64,000 nucleotides of DNA from DAHUXN01 sp963729815 (lineage in GTDB: Bacteria > Acidobacteriota > Terriglobia > Acidiferrales > UBA7541). The stretch spans positions 310,001 through 374,000 of the forward strand of contig CAVSPU010000001.1 in the NCBI GenBank assembly GCA_963729815.1. Reading direction: 5' to 3'. The translations under genes were made by a program, and so were the position numbers. The notes under the pieces are model-generated. The model worked only from the letters and a program-made list of their open reading frames with translations. It ran no database searches and was not told where the DNA came from. Positions 15,934 to 23,744 of the stretch are shown piece after piece; the stretch's first letter is position 1; every line of letters starts with the position of its first letter.

Positions 15934-16091
15934 GGGCCCCTTATAAGAGAAATAGGAAGCTATGAATTGCCAGCTTACATCTGATTTGGTTACGGTCCGG
16001 TTGGATGATCGAATCTCGAAATCACACCGGAATGAATTGGATAAAACTATGAGTACTCACCAAAGTATACCACTTGGGAAGGAAAACGAGG

Positions 16092-17264
16092 TCAACGAAC
16101 GTAAAAGCGCGAGACGCGGCGTCCGATGGCACAAAGCAGATCGGAGGTAACGGTACCGATCTGGCGAGCAACCTGGTCCGCATGAATGGACGCAGCGCCA
16201 TCCTGGCCATAAATGGTCGCGACATCACCAATTGCAGCCCCTGGGACGTCCGTAACATCGACCATGGAGAGATCCATCGAAATGGTGCCCACGAGCGGCA
16301 CCGTGCATCCCCTGACCATTACGCAGCCGCGATTGGTACGCTGCCGTACGATACCGTCCGCATAGCCAGCAGCGATCACGGCGATACGAGACGGGCGCGC
16401 TGTGATGAAGCGCGCGCTGTAGCCCACGCTTTGTCCGGCGCCGAGGTCGCGGAGCGAAATGATGCGCGCACGAAAACTGAGGCACGGCTTGAGCGACATG
16501 GCGCTCCGCACGCCTGCGGCCCGCTCCGGCGGCTCGAATCCCTGGTGGTAACCGTAAAGCACCGCGCCAGGCCGCACCATATCCGCCCAGGTGTTAGGGC
16601 GAGCGCAAATCGCTCCGCTATTCGCCATGTGCACGATTCCGGGGGAAATACCGGCCGCCCGCAACTGTGCCAGTGAGTCGGCGAAGATTTTTTCCTGCTG
16701 TTCGTTCTGACTCGTTCGGAAATCGTCGGACGAAGCGAAGTGCGTGAACGTCCCGCCAAGCTCAAGATGATAGCAATCGGCAAGCTCGCGGACGAACGCA
16801 GGAATCTCATCCGGCGAAATACCGAGGCGGTTCATGCCGCTGTCGATCTTGAGGTGGACAGCGAACTTCCTTCGCGAATTCTTGCCACGCCATTTTGCAA
16901 CGGCGCGGTCAAGGGAGCGAAGTTGGCCCAGGCGCGCAATCGTAGGCGTTAGATTATGCTTCAGCAGGCGCTTTTCTTCGCCAGGCCAAAACCCGGTGAG
17001 GAGCAAGATCGGCTCGCGGATTCCGGCTTTGCGTAATTCGATCCCCTCCGCCGAACATGTGACGCCAAAAGCGTCTACACCCATGCGCGACAACGCCTTG
17101 CTGACTTCGACGGCGCCGAGTCCGTACGCATTTGCTTTCACAACGGCAAGCACTTTCCGCCGCTTCCCCACTGTGCGGCGAATGAGACGCAGATTGTGCG
17201 CAAGGGCAGAAATCGAGATCTCGGCCCAAACCGGGCGCCCTTCGAATTGGATTCCTTGCGTCAT
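16092..17264 (-). CDS. alr: Alanine racemase
   Basis: 390 residues. It supplies D-alanine for peptidoglycan and uses PLP bound at Lys43 in VLAVVKANAYGLG. The second catalytic residue is the Tyr in GQSVGYSARF; other family blocks are HLKIDSGMNRLGI, GGTFTHFASSD, VRPGAVLYGY and VGTISMDLSMVDVTD. Length is normal. 262 bases separate it from dnaB upstream, enough for its own promoter, though none was convincingly seen. Confidence 0.97.
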   Translation of the reverse strand: MTQGIQFEGRPVWAEISISALAHNLRLIRRTVGKRRKVLAVVKANAYGLGAVEVSKALSRMGVDAFGVTCSAEGIELRKAGIREPILLLTGFWPGEEKRLLKHNLTPTIARLGQLRSLDRAVAKWRGKNSRRKFAVHLKIDSGMNRLGISPDEIPAFVRELADCYHLELGGTFTHFASSDDFRTSQNEQQEKIFADSLAQLRAAGISPGIVHMANSGAICARPNTWADMVRPGAVLYGYHQGFEPPERAAGVRSAMSLKPCLSFRARIISLRDLGAGQSVGYSARFITARPSRIAVIAAGYADGIVRQRTNRGCVMVRGCTVPLVGTISMDLSMVDVTDVPGAAIGDVATIYGQDGAASIHADQVARQIGTVTSDLLCAIGRRVSRFYVR

Positions 17265-17526
17265 CGTGGTCGTATGCCTGAAGGCAAATTATGAGCTTAC
17301 TCCGCGCCGGTATCCGGAGCACTCAGATTCCCGCACCAGCAACGCCGTTTAGTAAACAACGAGGAAATGAGATGCAAGATGCGTGCCGCGACGAAATCGA
17401 TCTTGGATTTTCGGAAACCCTTTGTTTTGGGACTGTTAGCTGATTGCCTTTATTCCCAGTGTCAACGCGGGGCACGGACATCGAGTGCCGCGCGACACAG
17501 TGTCGCCGCCAAAAGACACCAATGCG

Positions 17527-18888
17527 TTATTCGGGGATCGCGCTGAAGGAATCGGGTGCAGCCTGCTCGAAACGGGTGTAGCGATTTAGAAACACGAAAT
17601 CCAAATTGCCGGTTGGGCCGTTGCGTTGCTTCGCGATGATCAGCTCACATTTTGCGCGTTCTTCTTCGGGAAGATCCGTCTTGTAAAAGCCAGGGCGATT
17701 GATGAAGAGCACCACGTCGGCGTCCTGCTCGATCGCGCCCGATTCACGAAGATCAGCCAACTGCGGCTTGCGATCCTCGCGTTCGGGAGCGCGCGTCAAC
17801 TGGCTCAAGACGAGCACCGGAATTTTCAACTCTTTCGCAAGCCCCTTGAGCGACCGGGAAATGCTCGATACCTCTTCGTTGCGATTTCCAAAGCGGCCGC
17901 GTGCGGAGATGAGCTGGAGATAGTCGACAATAAGCAGGTCAAGGCCCTTGTCCCTCTTCAAACGCCGTGCCTTCGCGCCCATTTCCATCACCGTTGAGGA
18001 CGCTGAGTCGTCAATCCACAACGGCGCGGCGCCGAGCCTCGCCAGCGCCGGGCCGATTTTCGCCCAGTCCTGCTGGCCCAGATGGCCCGTGCGGAACTTG
18101 TGCGCATCAATGCGGCCATGAGAAGCGAGCAGGCGAAGCAAGAGCGATTCCTTCGACATTTCAAGGCTGAAGATCGCCACGGCACGGGGATCATCGCTGA
18201 GGGCCACATTTTCCGCGATGTTCAGCGCCAGTGAAGTCTTTCCCATCGACGGGCGCGCGGCGAGAATGATCAATTCGCCGGGTTGAAGCCCAGCCGTATC
18301 GTTATCGAGATTGAGATATCCGGTCGCGACGCCGGTGAGCCGCCGCCCCTGCTCCATCATTTTTTCGAGGCGGGCGTAATTATCCTTGATGAGATCTTTG
18401 ACGCCGATCAGGCCGGCGCGAACGCGTTCCTCGGCGACTTGAAAAATGTCCGATTCAGCCTTGTCGAGGATGGCGTCCGCATCTTCTTCCGCGTCGAGAG
18501 CGCGCTGCTGAATCACTTCCGCCGTGCGAATCAAATGCCGCAGGATGGATTTCTCTTTGACGATGCGCGCGTAATGCTCCACGTTTGTCGCCCGCGGCAG
18601 GCCATCCATCAACTGCGAAAGATAAGCCGGGCCGCCCGCGGCTTCGAGTTCTCCGTGGCGGTCGAGACACTCGCTCAGCGTGACCAGGTCGATCGCCTGC
18701 TGCGCTTCGGCCAGCTCCACAAGGCGCTCGAAAATGCGGCGGTGCTGATCGAGGAAAAAATCTCCGCCTTTCAACTTCTCGACCGCGATGTTCAAGGAAT
18801 GATTGTCGAGGAGAATCGCGCCGAGGACGCTGCGTTCGGCGTCCGCGTTATAGGGCAGAGCACGTTCGAGGACAGTCTCGGATGCCAT
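17527..18888 (-). CDS. dnaB: Replicative DNA helicase DnaB
   Basis: 453 residues, normal size. The N-terminal helical domain (LPYNADAERSVLGAILLDN) binds primase; the RecA-like motor has Walker A RPSMGKTS (212-219), Walker B LLIVDYLQL (about 314-322) and the Arg-rich ESGAIEQDADVVLFINRP loop. No intein is present. It follows rplI in the classic rpsF-rpsR-rplI-dnaB order but is separated by a strong terminator and its own candidate promoter. Confidence 0.98.
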   Translation of the reverse strand: MASETVLERALPYNADAERSVLGAILLDNHSLNIAVEKLKGGDFFLDQHRRIFERLVELAEAQQAIDLVTLSECLDRHGELEAAGGPAYLSQLMDGLPRATNVEHYARIVKEKSILRHLIRTAEVIQQRALDAEEDADAILDKAESDIFQVAEERVRAGLIGVKDLIKDNYARLEKMMEQGRRLTGVATGYLNLDNDTAGLQPGELIILAARPSMGKTSLALNIAENVALSDDPRAVAIFSLEMSKESLLLRLLASHGRIDAHKFRTGHLGQQDWAKIGPALARLGAAPLWIDDSASSTVMEMGAKARRLKRDKGLDLLIVDYLQLISARGRFGNRNEEVSSISRSLKGLAKELKIPVLVLSQLTRAPEREDRKPQLADLRESGAIEQDADVVLFINRPGFYKTDLPEEERAKCELIIAKQRNGPTGNLDFVFLNRYTRFEQAAPDSFSAIPE

Positions 18889-18997
18889 ATTATTTCGCTT
18901 TATTTTCGCCTAACAAAACGCCGGTGGCAATGAATTTTTCCTGCGCGCGATCACGGGGAATTGCCGCTTCACGATTTCCGCCGGGTCTGAGGCAGGC

Positions 18998-19026
18998 ATT
19001 GTCCGCGCCAGGGAACGAAGAGTCAA
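18998..19026 (-). promoter_or_regulatory. Putative dnaB promoter
   Basis: On the reverse strand: TTGACT (19026-19021), 17-base spacer, GACAAT (19003-18998). It sits between the rplI terminator and dnaB, about 110 bases upstream of the dnaB start, which would let dnaB be expressed independently of the ribosomal genes. Confidence 0.45.
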
Positions 19027-19093
19027 CCCGTAGTGGTTGTGGATTTCACAGATGCCTGTTGAAAAGCATCGGGGAGCAACAAGGCAGCGATGC

Positions 19094-19131
19094 AAAAAAT
19101 GCGGCGCCAGGAGCAATTTCCAGCCGCCGCA
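19094..19131 (-). terminator. Rho-independent terminator after rplI
   Basis: Reverse strand: TGCGGCG (19131-19125), an 18-base loop, CGCCGCA (19106-19100), then TTTTTT (19099-19094). A perfect 7-bp GC-rich stem abutting a T6 run 20 bases after the rplI stop fits an intrinsic terminator closing the ribosomal-protein operon. Confidence 0.75.
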
Positions 19132-19150
19132 CATGGCGCAAAATCGAGAC

Positions 19151-19597
19151 CTAGGCTTCGCGTTCCACGGTAAGCTTGACCGTGGCTGTCACGTCGCGAT
19201 ACAGCTTCAGCGTAATCGGAAATTCGCCCATCGTCTTGATCGGCACGTCCAGCTGGATTTTCCGCTTGTCGATTTCGTAGCCCTGGGCTTTGAGCGCGTC
19301 CGCGATGTCGCCGGACGTAACCGAGCCGAAGAGTTGCTCGTTTTCGCCGGCCTTGCGCGTAAGTTTCACCGCCACTGTGGAGAGCTGATCCGCCTGCTTC
19401 TGCGCGCTCTCGCGTTCCGTCGCTTCCTTTTTGGCAAACGAGGCGCGCATTTTTTCGAGCCGCTTCATATTGGAGGCATCGGCGGCGACGGCCAGCTTGC
19501 GCGGCAGCAAATAATTGCGCGCGTAGCCCTCCTTGACGTTCACCACTTGGCCTCGCGTGCCAAGCTTCTCGACATCCTCTTGCAAAATGATTTCCAT
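19151..19597 (-). CDS. rplI: 50S ribosomal protein bL9
   Basis: 148 residues. The N-terminal domain MEIILQEDVEKLGTRGQVVNVKEGYARNYLLPR is the bL9 signature; a long connecting helix (MKRLEKMRASFAKKEATERESAQKQ) leads to the C-terminal domain (LFGSVTSGDIADAL, LDVPIKTMGEFPITLKLY). bL9 binds 23S rRNA near the L1 stalk. It lies 75 bases after rpsR in the standard rpsF-rpsR-rplI order and is followed by an intrinsic terminator. Confidence 0.98.
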   Translation of the reverse strand: MEIILQEDVEKLGTRGQVVNVKEGYARNYLLPRKLAVAADASNMKRLEKMRASFAKKEATERESAQKQADQLSTVAVKLTRKAGENEQLFGSVTSGDIADALKAQGYEIDKRKIQLDVPIKTMGEFPITLKLYRDVTATVKLTVEREA

Positions 19598-19672
19598 GGC
19601 TCCATCCTCAAAACTTCAAATACGCGGCGCGACGGCCGCGCGATTTCGTGCTCATTCCTCGATGCGTTCCGC

Positions 19673-20032
19673 TCAGAGTTCTGAAGCGAACGGCAATAGT
19701 GCGATGTTCTGTGCTCGCTTGATCGCGATGGTAAGCCATCGCTGATGGCGCGCGCATGTTCCGGTCATTCGTCGCGGAAGGATCTTGCCGCGTTCCTGAA
19801 CGAATGACTGAAGAATCTCCGGCTTCTTGTAATCGATGAGATCGACCTTGTCGACGCAGAAGCGGCACACTTTCTTTTTACGAACGTAGTTGCGCTTCCC
19901 GCGGCGATGCGGTCCCGCCGGCCGGCCACCCGGACCTCCAGGGCCACCGGACGACCTGCCTCCGCCCGACGAATGCTGTGACGAGGAATGCTGCGATGAT
20001 TGGTGCTGTGGTGCGTGCGTTTCTTCAGCCAT
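19673..20032 (-). CDS. rpsR: 30S ribosomal protein bS18 with low-complexity N-terminal extension
   Basis: 119 residues, longer than the usual 75-90. The bS18 core starts near residue 46: KRNYVRKKKVCRFCVDKVDLIDYKKPEILQSFVQERGKILPRRMTGTCARHQRWLTIAIKRAQNIALLPF. Three cysteines (CRFC, TGTC) plus His in CARH could form a zinc site. Residues 1-45 are a Ser/His/Gln then Gly/Pro tract (HQSSQHSSSQHSS, GGPGGPGGRPAGP). The start is kept because it lies 12 bases after rpsF and no internal start fits better. Confidence 0.96.
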   Translation of the reverse strand: MAEETHAPQHQSSQHSSSQHSSGGGRSSGGPGGPGGRPAGPHRRGKRNYVRKKKVCRFCVDKVDLIDYKKPEILQSFVQERGKILPRRMTGTCARHQRWLTIAIKRAQNIALLPFASEL

Positions 20033-20044
20033 TCGATTTTCCCC

Positions 20045-20455
20045 TTATCCCTGCGCCGCAGCTTGTTCGGTTGTAGCCGGAGCGGCTGCCGCTGTCTTGC
20101 GCGGACGCCGCGCGGCCCGCTTTTCGCGGCGCTTCATTAGTTTTTCCTGGCGCTTGATCTCTTCGTCGAGGCGGACCGTCAGGTATTTCACGACGGCGTC
20201 CGAAACTCGCAAGCGCCGCTCCAATTCCTTGAGCAGTTCGCCATGGCTCGAGCGGAGAACCATATAGACAAAAAATCCTTCGCGCAATTTCTTCACGCGA
20301 TAAGCGAGCCGGCGTGTGCCCCACTTTTCCACTTTTTCAAGCTTCGCTTTCTTCTCTTGGATTGCATGCTCCAGCGTTGCAATCAATTTGTCGATCTCCG
20401 TCTCCGGCGTATCCGGCCGGCAGATGAAGATCAGGTCATACAATCTTTCTTCCAT
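20045..20455 (-). CDS. rpsF: 30S ribosomal protein bS6
   Basis: 136 residues. The core (YDLIFICRPDTPETEIDKLIATLEHAIQEKKAKLEKVEKWGTRRLAYRVKKLREGFFVYMVLRSS) is typical bS6, which pairs with bS18 on the small-subunit platform. The C-terminus carries a Lys/Arg/Ala-rich extension (LMKRREKRAARRPRKTAAAAPATTEQ), probably disordered. pth precedes it by 35 bases and rpsR follows by 12. Confidence 0.97.
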   Translation of the reverse strand: MEERLYDLIFICRPDTPETEIDKLIATLEHAIQEKKAKLEKVEKWGTRRLAYRVKKLREGFFVYMVLRSSHGELLKELERRLRVSDAVVKYLTVRLDEEIKRQEKLMKRREKRAARRPRKTAAAAPATTEQAAAQG

Positions 20456-20490
20456 GTTTCCTCTTTTCGTTCACTGCAACGAGCGCCAAC

Positions 20491-21114
20491 TCAGGAACTT
20501 TGCTCGCCAATCTCTTCGGGCGGCGTTTCCCGGCGATTGAATCGGGACATCGCTCGCCCAGGACCTTCCGCAAGAATCATCTCAACCGCCTCGGCCGCCG
20601 CGCCAACCATTTCATCGGCGATTTCAATAACATCCTTGCCCATGGGCGCAAGAACGTAGGCCGCCAAATCGCCAGGCGGGAATTCCGGCTGGATTCCCAG
20701 CCGGACCCGCAAAAATTCATCCGTTGCCAGCGAGCCGATAATCGACTTCAGCCCGTTGTGGCCGCCAGCGCTGCCGCGTTCCCTAATGCGGATCGTTCCC
20801 CATGGCAACGCTGCTTCGTCGCTCACGACGATCATTTCCGCGGGATCCGCGTCATACCGTCGAATCAATTCGCTGGCCGCTTGCCCGCTCAGATTCATAT
20901 ACGTCTGCGGCTTTGCGAGCACCACGTCGTGGCCGGCAATCTGTCCGAGACCGACGAGAGACTGTGCCTCCGGCCGCGTCACGCGAATGGCGAAACGCTC
21001 CGCCAGCCGGTCGATCACCTGGAAACCGAGGTTATGCGGCGTCCGGGCGTATTCGCGGCCGGGGTTGCCAAGCCCCACGATAATTCGATTGCCAAGGCCC
21101 AAAATGATTTGCAT
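20491..21114 (-). CDS. pth: Peptidyl-tRNA hydrolase
   Basis: 207 residues. It releases peptides from tRNAs that drop off the ribosome. Motifs: VGLGNPGREYARTPHNLGFQVID with the catalytic His, KPQTYMNLSGQA, and VVSDEAALPWGTIRIRERGSAGGHNGLKSII. The N-terminus is odd: MQIILGLGN is followed at once by RIIVGLGNPG, a small internal repeat of the first strand; ATG 21114 is nevertheless the only suitable start. The C-terminal 25 residues extend beyond typical Pth. Confidence 0.96.
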   Translation of the reverse strand: MQIILGLGNRIIVGLGNPGREYARTPHNLGFQVIDRLAERFAIRVTRPEAQSLVGLGQIAGHDVVLAKPQTYMNLSGQAASELIRRYDADPAEMIVVSDEAALPWGTIRIRERGSAGGHNGLKSIIGSLATDEFLRVRLGIQPEFPPGDLAAYVLAPMGKDVIEIADEMVGAAAEAVEMILAEGPGRAMSRFNRRETPPEEIGEQSS

Positions 21115-21141
21115 CCGCGTGTGCCCGTTTTGGGCGCCGCT

Positions 21142-21867
21142 TTACTTCTCTTTGCCCTTTTTCTCTGGCTTTTCGGCCTTTGCCGGCTCCGCGCCTTCTT
21201 CGCCTTCCTCGACTTCCTTCTTGCCCTTCTTGATAACCTCGGGCTCGGCGGGGGCCGTTTCCGTCGCTGCAGCCGCGGCCACTTCGGGAGCCACTTCCTC
21301 TTCCTTCTTGAGCACGACCACGTGCGCCAAAACGCGCTGTGGATCAGTGATCAGCTTGACCTTGGCCGGATCAAACGGCAGATCGGCCGCGCGGAGTTGC
21401 TTGCCGATCGTCAAGCCACTCACGTCCATCTTGAATTCTTCCGGAATGTCCGCGGGCAAGCATTCAAGTTCGACTTCGCGCGTGACCATTTCAAAAATGC
21501 CGCCCTGCAGCTTGACGCCTTCCGGTTCGCCGAAAACGTGCACAGGAACTCGAACGCGCATGCGAACGTCCATCGCGATGCGGAGAAGGTCGACGTGCAG
21601 CAATGAGCCGCTCACCGGATCGACCTGCCAATCTTTCACCATGGCTTTCTCGTCTTTGTGCCCGGACACATGGACGGTGAAAATCGTGTTGTGCCCGGTT
21701 TCCGAGCGGAGAATCCGAGCGACCTGGCGCGCATTCACGGTCATCGGCAGCGGTTCTTGCTTGCCGCCATATAGCACCGCCGGAACCTGGCCCGTGAGCC
21801 GAGTTCGCCGAGCGGCGTTCTTGCCGCGTTCCTCGCGCGGCGCTGCTTCCACGACAAAGGCTTCCAT
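21142..21867 (-). CDS. rplY: 50S ribosomal protein bL25/Ctc, long form
   Basis: 241 residues. The N-terminal 5S-rRNA-binding domain (EERGKNAARRTRLTGQVPAVLYGGKQEPLPMTVNARQVARIL) is followed by the TL5/Ctc-type C-terminal domain (VREVELECLPADIPEEFKMDVSGLTIGKQLRAADL), then an Ala/Glu/Lys tail rich in EE and KK pairs. It is 16 bases from prs upstream and 27 from pth downstream, the usual prs-rplY-pth order. Confidence 0.97.
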   Translation of the reverse strand: MEAFVVEAAPREERGKNAARRTRLTGQVPAVLYGGKQEPLPMTVNARQVARILRSETGHNTIFTVHVSGHKDEKAMVKDWQVDPVSGSLLHVDLLRIAMDVRMRVRVPVHVFGEPEGVKLQGGIFEMVTREVELECLPADIPEEFKMDVSGLTIGKQLRAADLPFDPAKVKLITDPQRVLAHVVVLKKEEEVAPEVAAAAATETAPAEPEVIKKGKKEVEEGEEGAEPAKAEKPEKKGKEK

Positions 21868-21883
21868 ACGTCCTTCCTTCCCG

Positions 21884-22828
21884 CTATATAAACAATTCGC
21901 TAATCGAAGTTTCTTCGTGAATCGACCGGATGCCGCGCGCCAGCAGTTCAGCCACGCTCAGCACTTTAATCTTCGGGACTTTCCGCGCTTCCGCGGAAAG
22001 CGGAACCGAGTCCGTCACGATCACTTCCTTGATCGGAGACTTGCAAATCCGGTCCACCGCGGGTCCCGAGAGAATCGCGTGCGTGCAACCCGCATAAACT
22101 TCCGTCGCGCCTTCTTTCAGCAGCGCTTCGGCCGTTTTCACGAGCGTGCCTGCCGTATCGATGATGTCGTCGATCACCAGCGCCGGGCGGCCTTTCACGT
22201 CGCCGATCAGGTGCATGACTTCGCTCACGTTGACATCGATCCGGCGCTTGTCGACGATCGCCAATGGAGCATCCATTCTCTTAGCGAAGAATCGCGCCCG
22301 CTCAACGCCGCCTGCATCCGGCGAAACAACGGTGGCCTTGCGGATCCCGCTTTTCTGGAAATATTCCACCAGCACGGGAGCGGCGAATAAGTGGTCCACC
22401 GGCACGTTGAAATAACCTTGAATCTGCGGCGCGTGAAGATCGAGCGTGAGCGCGCGGCTCGCTCCCGCTGTTTCGAGCAGGTCCGCGACAAGTTTCGCGG
22501 AAATGGGCACGCGCGGACGATCTTTGCGGTCCTGTCGCGCATAAGCATAGTAGGGAATCACCGCCGTCACGCGCCAAGCCGACGCGCGCTTGAATGCGTC
22601 GATCATCAACAAAAGCTCCATCAGGTGGAAATCCACCGGATGGCAGCAGGCCTGCACGACAAAGACATCGGCTCCGCGAACGTTTTCCAGTATCTGGAAG
22701 CGCGACTCGCCGTCGCTGAATTGGCCGCGCTCGGCGTGCCCACGCGGCACTCCCAGATAATGGCAGATCGCTTCGCAGAGCGCTGGGTTCGCGCTCCCGC
22801 TGAAAATTTTGAATTTGTCGTCAGCCAA
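21884..22828 (-). CDS. prs: Ribose-phosphate pyrophosphokinase
   Basis: 314 residues, the usual size. It makes PRPP from ribose 5-phosphate and ATP, the co-substrate of apt and of the purine enzymes elsewhere in this window. Motifs: IFSGSANPALCEAICHYLGVPRG, YYAYARQDRKDRPR, LTLDLHAPQIQGYF, VVSPDAGGVERARFFAKR and the PRPP loop ALVIDDIIDTAGTL. ispE ends 10 bases before it, so the tRNA gene often found between these two genes is absent here. Confidence 0.98.
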   Translation of the reverse strand: MADDKFKIFSGSANPALCEAICHYLGVPRGHAERGQFSDGESRFQILENVRGADVFVVQACCHPVDFHLMELLLMIDAFKRASAWRVTAVIPYYAYARQDRKDRPRVPISAKLVADLLETAGASRALTLDLHAPQIQGYFNVPVDHLFAAPVLVEYFQKSGIRKATVVSPDAGGVERARFFAKRMDAPLAIVDKRRIDVNVSEVMHLIGDVKGRPALVIDDIIDTAGTLVKTAEALLKEGATEVYAGCTHAILSGPAVDRICKSPIKEVIVTDSVPLSAEARKVPKIKVLSVAELLARGIRSIHEETSISELFI

Positions 22829-22838
22829 AGAAGTCCTC

Positions 22839-23732
22839 TTAAACGATGGCCCGCTGGAGCAGAGCCCTGCGATACTCTTCCCTGGAAAGGGTTCTGGTTA
22901 CAAACACTTGGTCTTTCGGAAACGCTTGAGCGGCTCGGCGCGCCTTCGCTGGGGATCGGAAAACTCCAAACACCGCCGACCCGCTACCCGCCAGCGCGGC
23001 TTCTGCGGCTCCTTCCCGGAGCAAAACCCGTTTGATCTGACCTAAACGGGGATGACGGTGGAAAACGGCATTCTCGAAGTCATTCGATATGCCGCTACCC
23101 TGCCGACTCCAGCACAGAGCGCAGAAACCCCATATTTTATGGGTAGGTGGGGCCTTTGTCAATCGCCGATCGATCCAGGCATAGGCGTCCTTCGTGCTTA
23201 CGCTGATGTCGTTAGGGGAAACAACGAGGAGGGTCCGCCTGGGCCCATCCGGCAAAGGATAAATCTCATCGCCGCGATTCACTCCGAGTGCGCGCCCTCC
23301 AAAGAGGAAAAATGGCACGTCGGCTCCCAGGCTTGACGCCATTTCGATCAATCGCGGAAGCGGCATCTTGCGGCCTGTCAGTCGCAGCATGCCGAGGAGT
23401 GCAGCGGCGGCGTCGCTCGAACCACCTCCCAAGCCGCGCGCCACGGGTATTCGTTTCGTGAGACGCGCGTGGATACCTTGCCGAATGCGAAACTCGCGGC
23501 GCAAGATATCAGTCGCGCGCCAGACAAGGTTTGTCGAGTCTGCCGCTAAAGCAGGATTGTCGATTTCGAGTGAAATTCCCCGTGTGGATGAAAGTCGGAG
23601 TTCCAGCGTGTCATGCAATGAGATTGCCTGGAAAATCGTTCGCAGCTCATGGTAACCATCGGGCTTCCGGTCGAGCACATGAAGGCGCAAATTCACCTTC
23701 GCGAACGCGGGCAGGCGAACTGATTTCTTCAT
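22839..23732 (-). CDS. ispE: 4-diphosphocytidyl-2-C-methyl-D-erythritol kinase
   Basis: 297 residues of the GHMP kinase family, phosphorylating CDP-ME in the MEP pathway. Motifs: PAFAKVNLRLHVLDRKPDGYHELRTIFQAI, the ATP loop ARGLGGGSSDAAAALLGM, and the C-terminal LAGSGSAVFGVF. It lies 12 bases after the TPR gene and 10 before prs. With ispD and the ispF fusion, three MEP-pathway enzymes sit on this strand. Confidence 0.96.
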   Translation of the reverse strand: MKKSVRLPAFAKVNLRLHVLDRKPDGYHELRTIFQAISLHDTLELRLSSTRGISLEIDNPALAADSTNLVWRATDILRREFRIRQGIHARLTKRIPVARGLGGGSSDAAAALLGMLRLTGRKMPLPRLIEMASSLGADVPFFLFGGRALGVNRGDEIYPLPDGPRRTLLVVSPNDISVSTKDAYAWIDRRLTKAPPTHKIWGFCALCWSRQGSGISNDFENAVFHRHPRLGQIKRVLLREGAAEAALAGSGSAVFGVFRSPAKARRAAQAFPKDQVFVTRTLSREEYRRALLQRAIV

Positions 23733-23744
23733 CCGCAGAGGATA

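Noticed and set aside
16064..16095. TTGACC and TATACT pair before the PIN-TRAM gene
   Set aside because: Spacing is 20 bases, too long for a confident sigma70 promoter.
22829..22838. tRNA gene expected between ispE and prs
   Set aside because: Only ten bases separate the two genes here.
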